Of a DNA stretch of 27,495 nt, positions 1 to 7,042 are shown one piece after another. Within the stretch, counting starts at the first letter, position 1. Each line of letters starts with the position of its first letter. The DNA is from a bacterium (GTDB lineage Bacteria; Latescibacterota; Latescibacteria; Latescibacterales; Latescibacteraceae). A program made the position numbers and the translations under genes. Location: NCBI GenBank assembly GCA_021372535.1, contig JAJFUH010000011.1:1-27495 (forward strand). The letters run 5' to 3'. The notes beneath the pieces were generated by a model. The model made no database searches. It saw only the letters and a list, made by a program, of their open reading frames with translations, and had not been told where the DNA came from.

Positions 1-167
1 CTCCCCGCGGTGAATACGAACTGACCGATATTTTCGGCATGCTGAGAGATGACGGCCATTTACTGAGAGGTTACGTCCTCACGGGATACTGGAAAGATGT
101 TGGCACACCGGAAGACCTCTCAACGGTTGATAAAATTTTCAGCGACAGCCCTGCAGAAGAAAAATAA
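1..167 (+). CDS. NDP-sugar pyrophosphorylase (sugar-1-phosphate nucleotidyltransferase), C-terminal fragment
   Basis: Only the last 54 codons are in the window, read in the frame starting at base 3 and ending at a TAA at 165-167; the 5' part lies outside. The fragment contains GYWKDVGTPEDL, a motif typical of the end of the catalytic domain in glucose-1-phosphate thymidylyl-, uridylyl- and mannose-1-phosphate guanylyltransferases, where a sugar phosphate and NTP become an NDP-sugar plus pyrophosphate. The protein stops soon after this motif, so it has no long C-terminal acyltransferase (left-handed beta-helix) extension. The stop is 32 nt before the sugar kinase start, so the two are probably cotranscribed. 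The sugar and nucleotide specificity cannot be read from this fragment. Confidence 0.8.
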   Translation, partial: PRGEYELTDIFGMLRDDGHLLRGYVLTGYWKDVGTPEDLSTVDKIFSDSPAEEK

Positions 168-199
168 CCACGTTTCACACAACAGCAGGAGGAAAACCT

Positions 200-1543
200 G
201 TGATCGAAGCTCCGGTAATCCGTGAATTTTACAACACATTCGGGAAATCCCCTTCCTTTTTCATACAGGTTCCCGGAAGAGTCAATCTCATCGGAGAACA
301 TACCGATTATAACGGTTTCCCGGTGCTTCCGATTTCAATTCCCTATTACATAACCGCCGCGGGATCACCACGGCGCGATCATACCATGAACATCAGGAAC
401 ACCGATTCACGTTACGATGAATCATCTTTTATCCTGTCATCATCGATACCGCCGGCCCGGAATGGCCACTGGTCCAATTATGTCAGAGCCGCGTCCCAGG
501 CGCTCGCCGATTTTTCCGGCGGCAGTCTTACGGGCGCGGATGTGCTTTTTTCCGGCTCGATTCCCGGTTCCGCCGGGCTTTCCTCCTCCTCTGCTCTCGT
601 CATCGCCTCTGCCCTTTCGATCCTTGCCGCGAACAATCTGAATGTCGATATACTCGAGCTGGCCGAGCTCATGGCTGAAGGCGAGCATTATGTGGGAACC
701 CAGGGCGGCGGCATGGATCAGGCTATCTGCCTTCTGGGCTGCAAAGACCATGCGGTTAAAATTGATTTCTTCCCCCTCAGATACGCGCATGTTCCTTTTC
801 CCGCCGATCATTCCATCGTTGTCGCCCATTCGCTTATCAGGGCGGCAAAGACCGAAAACGCACTTCTCCTCTATAATCGCCGACCCGCCGAATGCCGCCT
901 TGCGACTGCGCTTCTCAATACAATACTGGCGCTCGAAATTCCGCTGCAGCGGCTCGGTGATCTCCCCGGGAAATGCGCTGATATTACTGAATCCTTTGTA
1001 AAATCAATATTTGACCGTGATTCATATTCACTGGAAGATATTGCCAAAATTATTGAGGAGCAGCCTGAATCGATAACACAGAGATATCTGATGACACGGA
1101 ATGGCATACCCATGCCTGTCCCCCCGGATGGTTTTCTCATACAGCAGAGGGCTCTTCATGTCTTCTCCGAAGCGGAACGGGTTGAAAAGACGTGCAAAGC
1201 ACTCATGGAGAATGACACGGAAACATTCGGTTCCCTCATGAACGACTCTCATACGAGCTGCGACACGCTGTACGGTATTTCCACTCCGGAACTGAACACG
1301 CTGGTCTCGGTCATGCGCAGCTTCGGAGCTTCGGGCGCACGGCTGACCGGGGCGGGTTTTGGAGGATGCGCTGTCGCGCTTGTCCGTGATGACAGCATCG
1401 AGCAGGTTATCGGTGGAATACGGAAAGAATATTACGACGGGTATATTCGTAAAACTCACCCGGAACTCCGTAATGCAGACAATTTCAGGGAGATTATTTT
1501 TGCGGTAAAACCCTCATCGGGCGCATCGACAGTAGTATTATAA
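200..1543 (+). CDS. galK: GHMP-family sugar kinase, galactokinase / N-acetylgalactosamine kinase-like
   Basis: A 447-residue kinase predicted to phosphorylate the anomeric hydroxyl of galactose or a related sugar with ATP in the cytoplasm. The galactokinase signature GRVNLIGEHTDYNGF is at residues 26-40, the glycine/serine-rich GHMP ATP motif (GSAGLSSSSAL) at about 123-133, the MDQ holding the expected catalytic Asp at 172-174, and the third GHMP motif LTGAGFGGC at 382-390. It starts at GTG, with AGGAGG (187-192) 7 nt upstream. Typical bacterial GalK is about 380-390 residues; the extra length lies mainly at about 250-312 and in the C-terminal part. The segment around HTSCDTLY and the ending FAVKPSSGA resemble, from memory, eukaryotic GALK2/Gal1-type kinases. 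The family is secure, but the substrate (galactose, GalNAc or another sugar) is not. The gene sits between a nucleotidyltransferase and an HTH gene 19 nt downstream. Confidence 0.85.
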   Translation: MIEAPVIREFYNTFGKSPSFFIQVPGRVNLIGEHTDYNGFPVLPISIPYYITAAGSPRRDHTMNIRNTDSRYDESSFILSSSIPPARNGHWSNYVRAASQALADFSGGSLTGADVLFSGSIPGSAGLSSSSALVIASALSILAANNLNVDILELAELMAEGEHYVGTQGGGMDQAICLLGCKDHAVKIDFFPLRYAHVPFPADHSIVVAHSLIRAAKTENALLLYNRRPAECRLATALLNTILALEIPLQRLGDLPGKCADITESFVKSIFDRDSYSLEDIAKIIEEQPESITQRYLMTRNGIPMPVPPDGFLIQQRALHVFSEAERVEKTCKALMENDTETFGSLMNDSHTSCDTLYGISTPELNTLVSVMRSFGASGARLTGAGFGGCAVALVRDDSIEQVIGGIRKEYYDGYIRKTHPELRNADNFREIIFAVKPSSGASTVVL

Positions 1544-1562
1544 CTGTCCGGGAGTAGAGCCA

Positions 1563-2048
1563 ATGCAGCAAAGTAACGGGAATCTGCATATTTTCCTGGT
1601 TATCACCGAAAATGAAATGACATCCGTTCTTTCTGAAACGCTGGAACGGGCCGGATGTAAACTGTCCGGTGACACATCGCTCGATACTTTAATACAGTGT
1701 ATTCGGGATAATCCGGCGGTGATCACGCCCATAAAGCATGAAGACAACGTATCTGAAACGTTGGAAGACATGGTCGGTGCTGTACGGGATTTATCGCATT
1801 CGGCGACATGTGTCGTTATTACATCAAAACAACTTTCGCAGCTGGAGAAAGGCCTGAAAAGATTCACATGGCAGCCGCTGAAAAAGCTTGGAAATCAGAA
1901 AACCCTGAGCGAGCTTGAAAAGGAACACATTATAACTGCGCTCGAATCACACGGATGGCAGTATAAAACGGTTGCGAAGATTCTGGGAATTAACCGCTCG
2001 ACACTCTATCGCAAGCTGAAAAAATACGCCATACACAAAATTCAGTGA
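1563..2048 (+). CDS. Small Fis-type helix-turn-helix protein with receiver-like N-terminus
   Basis: A 161-residue protein. Residues 114-155 form a clear Fis-type HTH (HTH_8), the DNA-binding end of NtrC-type sigma54 activators, with the recognition-helix pattern KILGINRSTLYRKLKKY. The N-terminal 105 residues have the size and alternating strand/helix character of a response-regulator receiver domain (HIFLVITENEMTSVLSETLERAGC; later CVVITSK). However, they lack an obvious DD acidic pocket and a clear phosphoacceptor Asp at the end of the third strand. There is no AAA+ sigma54-interaction domain, so it cannot activate sigma54 polymerase in the usual way. GGGAG at 1550-1554 lies 8 nt before the ATG. 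It follows the kinase by 19 nt and may regulate that operon; this is inference. The HTH call is firm and the receiver relationship tentative. Confidence 0.8.
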   Translation: MQQSNGNLHIFLVITENEMTSVLSETLERAGCKLSGDTSLDTLIQCIRDNPAVITPIKHEDNVSETLEDMVGAVRDLSHSATCVVITSKQLSQLEKGLKRFTWQPLKKLGNQKTLSELEKEHIITALESHGWQYKTVAKILGINRSTLYRKLKKYAIHKIQ

Positions 2049-2054
2049 ATAGAG

Positions 2055-3203
2055 CTACTTGCTGGCTTTTATATGCATGATGCCCCCAACGATAAAAAAT
2101 AAACCGTTGGGAAGCCATGCCGCCATGTCCGGATCGATTTTCCCGTTTCTGCCCAGTATCTGGAACGCGTTGATGAGGACATAATACACGAAACAGATGA
2201 TGAGCCCTATACCAAATGACGCTGTTTTCCCTCTCAGGGACGAACCGGTTGCGAGCGGCGCCCCGAAAAATACAATGATGAGGGAAACGAACGGGAACGA
2301 TATCTTCATGTAAAGATCGACAAGCCACTCGGATGCATCGCTGCCCTTCAGCCTGACATCCCGTATGTACTGCGCGAGCTCAAAATAATTCATTTCCTCG
2401 GGTTTGGTATCGATGCTTGCAAAATCCGAAGGTTTGAGCGAGATAAAGGAAGCCGGCAGAATGTCATGCTGAATCAGCTTTTCCCCATCCTCACCGAATA
2501 TGTGTTCCCGGACATGATACAGAATCCAGATACCATCGGCGTATTTCAGTGAATCGGCATCGATCCTGCTTCTGAAACCATCATATATCTGAGCGGGAGG
2601 CGACTGTTTTCCCGAAGTATATTCTTCCGGTTCCATGATGCAGACCTTTTCGGCTTTCAATGCCTTCGAACGGTATAACCGCGCATAGATTATCCGGCCG
2701 TCCCCGTTGGTCAGAAAAATGTTCTGACGGTCCATTTCGCGGTTTTTTGAAAAGGAAAAGGAAAAATATGCTTCACGATCTCCCCGCTCGATTCGCGAAA
2801 GGTCCTTGATATCCTCCCGGAAAAGATTGGTTCTGGGAACAACAACCTCCGATAAAAACATGACCATGAGGCCGATGAAAAAAGAAAACACATACAAGGG
2901 AAACAATATTCGGTAAAGGCTTATTCCCGAGGCTTTCATCGCGGTGATTTCATTGTCGCCGACAAGCCGTCCGAGGCTGAACATGGTTGCCAGAAGCATG
3001 GCGACAGGTAAGGTGAGGACAACGATATAGGGAAGATAAAAGGTATAGTATAAAGCGATATACTTCAATTCCAGTTTGCTGTCGATGAACTTGTCGATAT
3101 TTTCAACCGTATCCACAAGAATATAAATTGCGATAAATGCAAGAATACTGTAGAGAAGAATGGAAACGAATTCCCTGAGAACATATCTGGAAATTTTCTT
3201 CAC
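2055..3203 (-). CDS. lptG: LPS export ABC transporter permease LptG (YjgP/YjgQ family)
   Basis: An inner-membrane permease of 382 residues that, with LptF and the LptB ATPase, extracts lipopolysaccharide from the inner membrane and feeds it to the LptC-LptA bridge. Three N-terminal membrane segments (about 12-32, 53-75, 98-120) include the family pattern RLVGDNEITAMKASGIS, followed by a periplasmic beta-jellyroll region (about 125-290) and three C-terminal segments (about 301-317, 330-350, 360-379) beginning with FFGAPLA. The frame is open further upstream, but I chose the GTG at 3203 because the family begins with a short amphipathic stretch (KKISRYVLREF), GGAG lies just upstream, and it falls 2 nt after the lptF stop. 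LptF and LptG are paralogues; the assignment rests on gene order and size. The stop codon is 6 nt from the convergent HTH gene. Confidence 0.88.
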   Translation of the reverse strand: MKKISRYVLREFVSILLYSILAFIAIYILVDTVENIDKFIDSKLELKYIALYYTFYLPYIVVLTLPVAMLLATMFSLGRLVGDNEITAMKASGISLYRILFPLYVFSFFIGLMVMFLSEVVVPRTNLFREDIKDLSRIERGDREAYFSFSFSKNREMDRQNIFLTNGDGRIIYARLYRSKALKAEKVCIMEPEEYTSGKQSPPAQIYDGFRSRIDADSLKYADGIWILYHVREHIFGEDGEKLIQHDILPASFISLKPSDFASIDTKPEEMNYFELAQYIRDVRLKGSDASEWLVDLYMKISFPFVSLIIVFFGAPLATGSSLRGKTASFGIGLIICFVYYVLINAFQILGRNGKIDPDMAAWLPNGLFFIVGGIMHIKASK

Positions 3204-3205
3204 AT

Positions 3206-4411
3206 CTATCTCCGCGTTGCATGGATAAAAAGCCCGATTCCCAGTATGCCCAGAACGAAGTTCGGCGCCCACATGGCGAGCCAAGGCGCGATGAGCATTC
3301 TGTCCCCCGCGCTTTCGCCGCCGATAAGAAACAGGTAATAAATCATGAAAAACCCGATGGACATCCCGATACCGATCGATGCGCCCGACCGTCTCACAAG
3401 CATTCCGAGCGGAGCCCCGACCAGGACAAAGATAATCGCGGCAAAGGGAATCGAATTCTTTTTATGGATTTCAACGAGGTATTTACTGATTTTCGATTTG
3501 TTTCTCCATATTTCGGCGTTGAAATCATTTTTTTTGTTTTTCGAAGCGGGAGAATCATCGGGTAAGCTGTTTATCCGCTCCTGAAAATGCGCAATGATCT
3601 GTTCGTGTTTTTTAATTTCATACCGCATCTCGTCCGAGGTCATTGTCCGGTCGTTTTTTGTGGCCATCTGACTGGTCGAAAGGTTCGAATCGAAGTTGAC
3701 ATTATAGTTGAACCGTGAAAAGATCCCCCGGACATATCGCTCGGAATTTTTATCGTCCATCTGGTGTAACTCACCATTCTTGAGCGCGAGAGTCAGACGT
3801 CCTTCCTCCTGCTGTGAGAAAAAACGGCCGGTATGTGCGCAGATTGTCGTCTGGCCCCCGTCATCATTGCGTTTGAAGAGCGTTATCCCCGTCATTTCAC
3901 CCGAAAGGTAGTCGATTTTATCGACATGCAAGGTAAGATTCGGCAGATCGGTGATAAACTGACCCTCACGGTTTATCAGCGTGAACATGGGTTTTTTGAA
4001 AGCAATTGCAAGATTGAGATTCCGGGCGCGGTAATTATAGTCGGGGAGGATTCTGTTATTGAACCATATCATGAACATGGTAATGATAATCGAAAGCCCG
4101 ATAATCGGAAAAGACAGGTTCCACATCGATATTCCCGCCGCTTTCATGGCGGTGATTTCACGGTCGGCGGCCATTCTTCCGAATGCCATGACAGTTGCGA
4201 CGAGTACACTCATCGGCACGACGAGCGCGATCATCCATGCAAGATTGAACCAAAACAGTTTCAGCATGATAAGAATATTGACATTCTTCGATATGACCAT
4301 ATCCATTAATTCGAGCATCTGTTTGAGAATCAGAACAAACATGATCAGGCTGAAAGCAAAAAAGAACGGGGCAAGATGTTCGCGGATAACATAACGGTGA
4401 AAAATATTCAT
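3206..4411 (-). CDS. lptF: LPS export ABC transporter permease LptF (YjgP/YjgQ family)
   Basis: The partner permease of LptG, 401 residues. It has N-terminal membrane helices at about 14-35, 56-78 and 101-118, with the diagnostic RMAADREITAMKAAGIS at 79-95, a periplasmic domain, and C-terminal helices at about 321-340, 345-365 and 380-397 with VLVGAPLGM. It is longer than the roughly 365 residues of E. coli LptF because of a charged, helix-prone insert at about 256-318, just before the C-terminal helices. Two in-frame ATGs lie at 4417 and 4411. The AGGAAG Shine-Dalgarno at 4418-4423 directly abuts the first and is 6 nt from the second, so I start at 4411. A sigma70-type promoter lies about 35-60 nt upstream. 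The tight coupling to lptG supports one bicistronic mRNA. Confidence 0.88.
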   Translation of the reverse strand: MNIFHRYVIREHLAPFFFAFSLIMFVLILKQMLELMDMVISKNVNILIMLKLFWFNLAWMIALVVPMSVLVATVMAFGRMAADREITAMKAAGISMWNLSFPIIGLSIIITMFMIWFNNRILPDYNYRARNLNLAIAFKKPMFTLINREGQFITDLPNLTLHVDKIDYLSGEMTGITLFKRNDDGGQTTICAHTGRFFSQQEEGRLTLALKNGELHQMDDKNSERYVRGIFSRFNYNVNFDSNLSTSQMATKNDRTMTSDEMRYEIKKHEQIIAHFQERINSLPDDSPASKNKKNDFNAEIWRNKSKISKYLVEIHKKNSIPFAAIIFVLVGAPLGMLVRRSGASIGIGMSIGFFMIYYLFLIGGESAGDRMLIAPWLAMWAPNFVLGILGIGLFIHATRR

Positions 4412-4444
4412 TTTCATCTTCCTGTTTTTTTCATGGTGGTATAT

Positions 4445-4473
4445 AATATACGTTCAAGCCTGATATCGAACAA
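4445..4473 (-). promoter_or_regulatory. Predicted sigma70-type promoter of lptF-lptG
   Basis: On the minus strand, TTGTTC (4468-4473) and TATATT (4445-4450) are separated by exactly 17 nt, matching the -35 and -10 consensus at 4 and 5 positions. Transcription would start near 4437, giving a leader of about 25 nt that contains the AGGAAG ribosome-binding site. It lies in the divergent region between lptF and the nitroreductase gene. I saw no convincing -35/-10 pair for the opposite direction. Confidence 0.5.
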
Positions 4474-4588
4474 GTTTAATATATCCGACAGGTAACATGG
4501 CTCCGTATCGACATAAACAACAGTATCCGCGCCAAAATACATCATATGCTGTATAGATATATCAAATGCTTAATCAAGGAGAAAAACC

Positions 4589-5101
4589 ATGACAGTTCTC
4601 GATGCGATCAAGGGACGGTTCAGTGTCCGAAAATATCTGTCGAAGCCTGTTGATGAACGCGACATCGCTGCTATTCTCGAAGCCGCCCGTTTCTCACAAT
4701 CTGCAAAGAATCTCCAGAACTGGCGGTTCATCATCGTACGTGATGCGACAAAACGTCGCTGTCTGATGGAGGCGGCAAAGGGCCAGGCATTTGTTGGAGA
4801 AGCGCCTGTAATAATTGTATGTTGCGGAACTAATACGTACTATATCATGTCCTGCGGACAGTACGGTTATTCGTTAAATGTCGCCATCGCGATGGAAAAT
4901 ATGGCTCTCGTCGCGCACGATATCGGGCTGGGAACATGCTGGCTCGGCGCCTTTTATGAAGACAGCGTCAAAAAATGCCTCGGAATACCCGAAAAAGATG
5001 TTCGTGTCGTGGGAATGCTGGCCCTCGGCCATGCCGCGGTCAGCGCGCCAGAGAAAAAGCGGCATCCACTTGATAATATTGTGAGTTATGAAAAGTGGTA
5101 A
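4589..5101 (+). CDS. Nitroreductase-family FMN-dependent oxidoreductase
   Basis: A 170-residue protein of the nitroreductase family, expected to bind FMN as a dimer and use NAD(P)H to reduce nitro-aromatics, quinones or similar acceptors. The FMN phosphate-binding start RFSVRKY (residues 10-16) is followed by EAARFSQSAKNLQNWRF, the usual substrate/FMN segment. The conserved central helix (NVAIAMENMALVAHDIGLGTCWLG) and the GMLALGHA strand are also present. The length is at the short end of the family (170-220). AAGGAG is 8 nt before the ATG. The gene is monocistronic, divergent from lptF and convergent with the YibQ-like gene, so its neighbours say nothing about its substrate. Two Cys residues (VCCG) and a CG pair (SCGQYGY) lie mid-protein, but no ferredoxin-type cluster motif is present. 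Confidence 0.85.
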   Translation: MTVLDAIKGRFSVRKYLSKPVDERDIAAILEAARFSQSAKNLQNWRFIIVRDATKRRCLMEAAKGQAFVGEAPVIIVCCGTNTYYIMSCGQYGYSLNVAIAMENMALVAHDIGLGTCWLGAFYEDSVKKCLGIPEKDVRVVGMLALGHAAVSAPEKKRHPLDNIVSYEKW

Positions 5102-5110
5102 AAGAAATAC

Positions 5111-5158
5111 AGCAGGTGTGTAATGCTCATTATGCAACTGTGTAATTATCGGCCTGCT
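5111..5158. terminator. Possible bidirectional hairpin between convergent genes
   Basis: The 65-nt gap between the nitroreductase stop and the convergent YibQ-like stop contains AGCAGG (5111-5116) complementary to CCTGCT (5153-5158), enclosing a small perfect palindrome TAATG-CT-CATTA. On the minus strand it is followed by a moderately T-rich stretch. The 36-nt loop and lack of a solid T-tract make this a weak candidate. Confidence 0.22.
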
Positions 5159-5166
5159 CGGGTGTT

Positions 5167-6306
5167 TTACCGTAACAGATCGGTAATTTTCACAAACGTT
5201 ATTCCCTTTTTCTCCAGTTCGGGGAGTTTACGTTCTATCACCGCCAGCGTATTCGGTTTATCGTGCCCGATGACTACCGAGGAACCGGTGTCAAGCGCAT
5301 GTGCAGCGAGATTATCGAGCTTTTTTTCGATGGCGGCCTGATTATCGGCAACATCGAGATAGCCATCGATTATCGCGGACTTCACTCCGGCTTTGTGCGA
5401 GAGTGAATATCCGACCGTGTTAAGCGATGTTCTGGAGTCGATGAAAAAATAGTTGTTGGACGACAGAAACTCCATGACAATTTCCATGGTTCGAAGGCTT
5501 TCGGTAGCTTTTGAACCCATATGATTGTTCATACCTTCCGCGCCGCGGACGCTTCTGAATGCCTTTGTGAGCTTTTCCACCATGACCTGTTTCGTATCGC
5601 CGACACGGATGGCACCCTCGCCGGGATTTGCCTCGGATGACTGGGGTTCCATCGGCATGTGGAGGATGTACGGATTTCCGGATTCGCGGGCTAAGTCGAC
5701 TACCTGTGATGTGTGCGGCTGAAACGGCAGAACCGACAGCGTGACGATCTGCTGGAGTGCGCAGAATCTCCGCGCCGAATCGATATTCCTGATTCCGAGA
5801 TCATCGATAATGATTGCCATCTTCGCCTGGCGCAGCTCGATGCCGGGCGATTTTTTCAATATGACAATATCTGTCGGGGTTTTCCCCGAACCGAGGGTAA
5901 TGGTAAGCGTAGCGCCGTTCGACCCTTCAAGTCCCTGAAAAACGCTGCCTCCCATGTTCCGGGTCAACATGGTAATCTTAAGATTGAGGAGAGTCAGCGA
6001 GATATTTTCCGGGACTTTGACCGTGTAGATGGCTCGGACACCGTCTTTTGCCATATCGGCGTCTTTCCGCTTGATATCCTTCCTGTCGATACCCTGAGCG
6101 GAAAGAACGGCGACAAGATTTCCCTCGAGTCCCGCCGAGAAAGCCTCTGGAGTAACTTTGGACTGGATGATCACCGGTTGTGGTATTTTTTCGGGCTTCA
6201 GTACCCTGTACCACGCATATGTAGCGATAATCAGTGAAATAAGAGCGGCAAGGGGAAAAATAACAGTAAGAAGAAGCGCTTTCCTGCTTGTTTCCTTTTC
6301 GGCCAA
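5167..6306 (-). CDS. Divergent polysaccharide deacetylase family protein (YibQ / DUF610)
   Basis: A 379-residue protein anchored by one N-terminal membrane segment (about 10-33), with the rest predicted to be periplasmic. The C-terminal domain (about 163-379) is the DUF610/YibQ branch of the NodB-like deacetylase fold: IIIDDLG at 165-171, HMPMEP at 216-221 and GMNNHMGS at 258-265 supply the Asp and His residues expected around the metal site. Residues about 40-160 form a family-typical linker domain. The in vivo substrate of YibQ proteins is not established. The start is TTG; GGGAG lies 7 nt upstream and overlaps the stop region of the preceding lipoprotein gene, showing translational coupling. 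It is the last gene of the long minus-strand run. Confidence 0.82.
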   Translation of the reverse strand: MAEKETSRKALLLTVIFPLAALISLIIATYAWYRVLKPEKIPQPVIIQSKVTPEAFSAGLEGNLVAVLSAQGIDRKDIKRKDADMAKDGVRAIYTVKVPENISLTLLNLKITMLTRNMGGSVFQGLEGSNGATLTITLGSGKTPTDIVILKKSPGIELRQAKMAIIIDDLGIRNIDSARRFCALQQIVTLSVLPFQPHTSQVVDLARESGNPYILHMPMEPQSSEANPGEGAIRVGDTKQVMVEKLTKAFRSVRGAEGMNNHMGSKATESLRTMEIVMEFLSSNNYFFIDSRTSLNTVGYSLSHKAGVKSAIIDGYLDVADNQAAIEKKLDNLAAHALDTGSSVVIGHDKPNTLAVIERKLPELEKKGITFVKITDLLR

Positions 6307-6318
6307 AAAACCACTCCC

Positions 6319-6909
6319 TTACTCGGGGGTAATGTCAATCCACCGAATGACAGAATAGAGTTTCGTATCCGGATCTTTGACCATTTTAAACTGCATATCC
6401 TGATGAACCTTGAAATCCCCGTATGTCCGGGTAAAAATATCCATGTCAATGGTATAGTTATAAACGTACCAGATTTCGTTGGGGTGATCTTCCGATACTA
6501 TCGCGCCATCGGGAAGCGGATCCATGTTACTTCCCCATTCTTCGTAGCTCGATATTTCATGTGCTGAAAAAATGAAAGCGGTGCAATCCTGCATCAGCCT
6601 GTCGATGACATGCAGCTCTTCGCTTCTGGACCACCGGACATCGAGTTCGTCGGTTTTCGACGGGCTTTCCCAGAAAAAGTTCTCATGGAGGCATTTTTCA
6701 TACCAGTCGACTTCAAGATGGCTGAACGATACCTTGAGATTTTCGATAACCTTCTGCGGTGTGACAGGGTCCTCGAATGCCCCGTTGTCGACAGGATTGT
6801 CTTCCTTGCCTTCCTTGGGAGAAAATATGCACGACCCGATAAGGAACGAGACAACGAGTGTGGTCAATAACCATATATATGGCCGTACCGGAGAGTACTT
6901 GAAAGTCAT
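6319..6909 (-). CDS. Predicted lipoprotein, NTF2-like, member of a tandem pair (copy A)
   Basis: A 196-residue protein of unknown function. It begins with a type II signal peptide (membrane stretch at about 10-25, then LIGSC with lipid-accepting Cys27), so it should be anchored to the inner or outer membrane. The mature part repeats the layout of the upstream neighbour at 7043-7657: a conserved first helix (VIENLKVSFSHLEVDWYEKC), aromatic-rich strands, and an ending in V/IYRWID (here VIRWIDI). The helix plus curved sheet of about 130 residues suggests an NTF2/SnoaL-like fold; this is inference. I chose the ATG at 6909 because GAGG sits 8 nt upstream and the lipoprotein signal begins there; the frame is open to 7068. 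A 133-nt gap separates it from its paralogue. Confidence 0.72.
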   Translation of the reverse strand: MTFKYSPVRPYIWLLTTLVVSFLIGSCIFSPKEGKEDNPVDNGAFEDPVTPQKVIENLKVSFSHLEVDWYEKCLHENFFWESPSKTDELDVRWSRSEELHVIDRLMQDCTAFIFSAHEISSYEEWGSNMDPLPDGAIVSEDHPNEIWYVYNYTIDMDIFTRTYGDFKVHQDMQFKMVKDPDTKLYSVIRWIDITPE

Positions 6910-6958
6910 GGTAAAATCCTCATACATGTAAAGTATCGTCTGTCGGTTAAAGGTATTG

Positions 6959-6976
6959 AAAAAAGCGCCCGGACGC
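6959..6976 (-). terminator. Weak hairpin plus T-tract between the paralogous lipoprotein genes
   Basis: On the minus strand, GCGT and GGCGC pair (4 bp including one G-U) around a CCGG loop, followed immediately by six T residues (6959-6964). The stem is short for an intrinsic terminator, so it may attenuate rather than end transcription. It lies in the 133-nt gap, the largest inside the otherwise compact gene run. Confidence 0.28.
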
Positions 6977-7042
6977 AAGAAAAATAGTGACCGTTCATGT
7001 TTACGGAACGTGAAGTGAAAACCGATGTCCCACAAAAAACAG

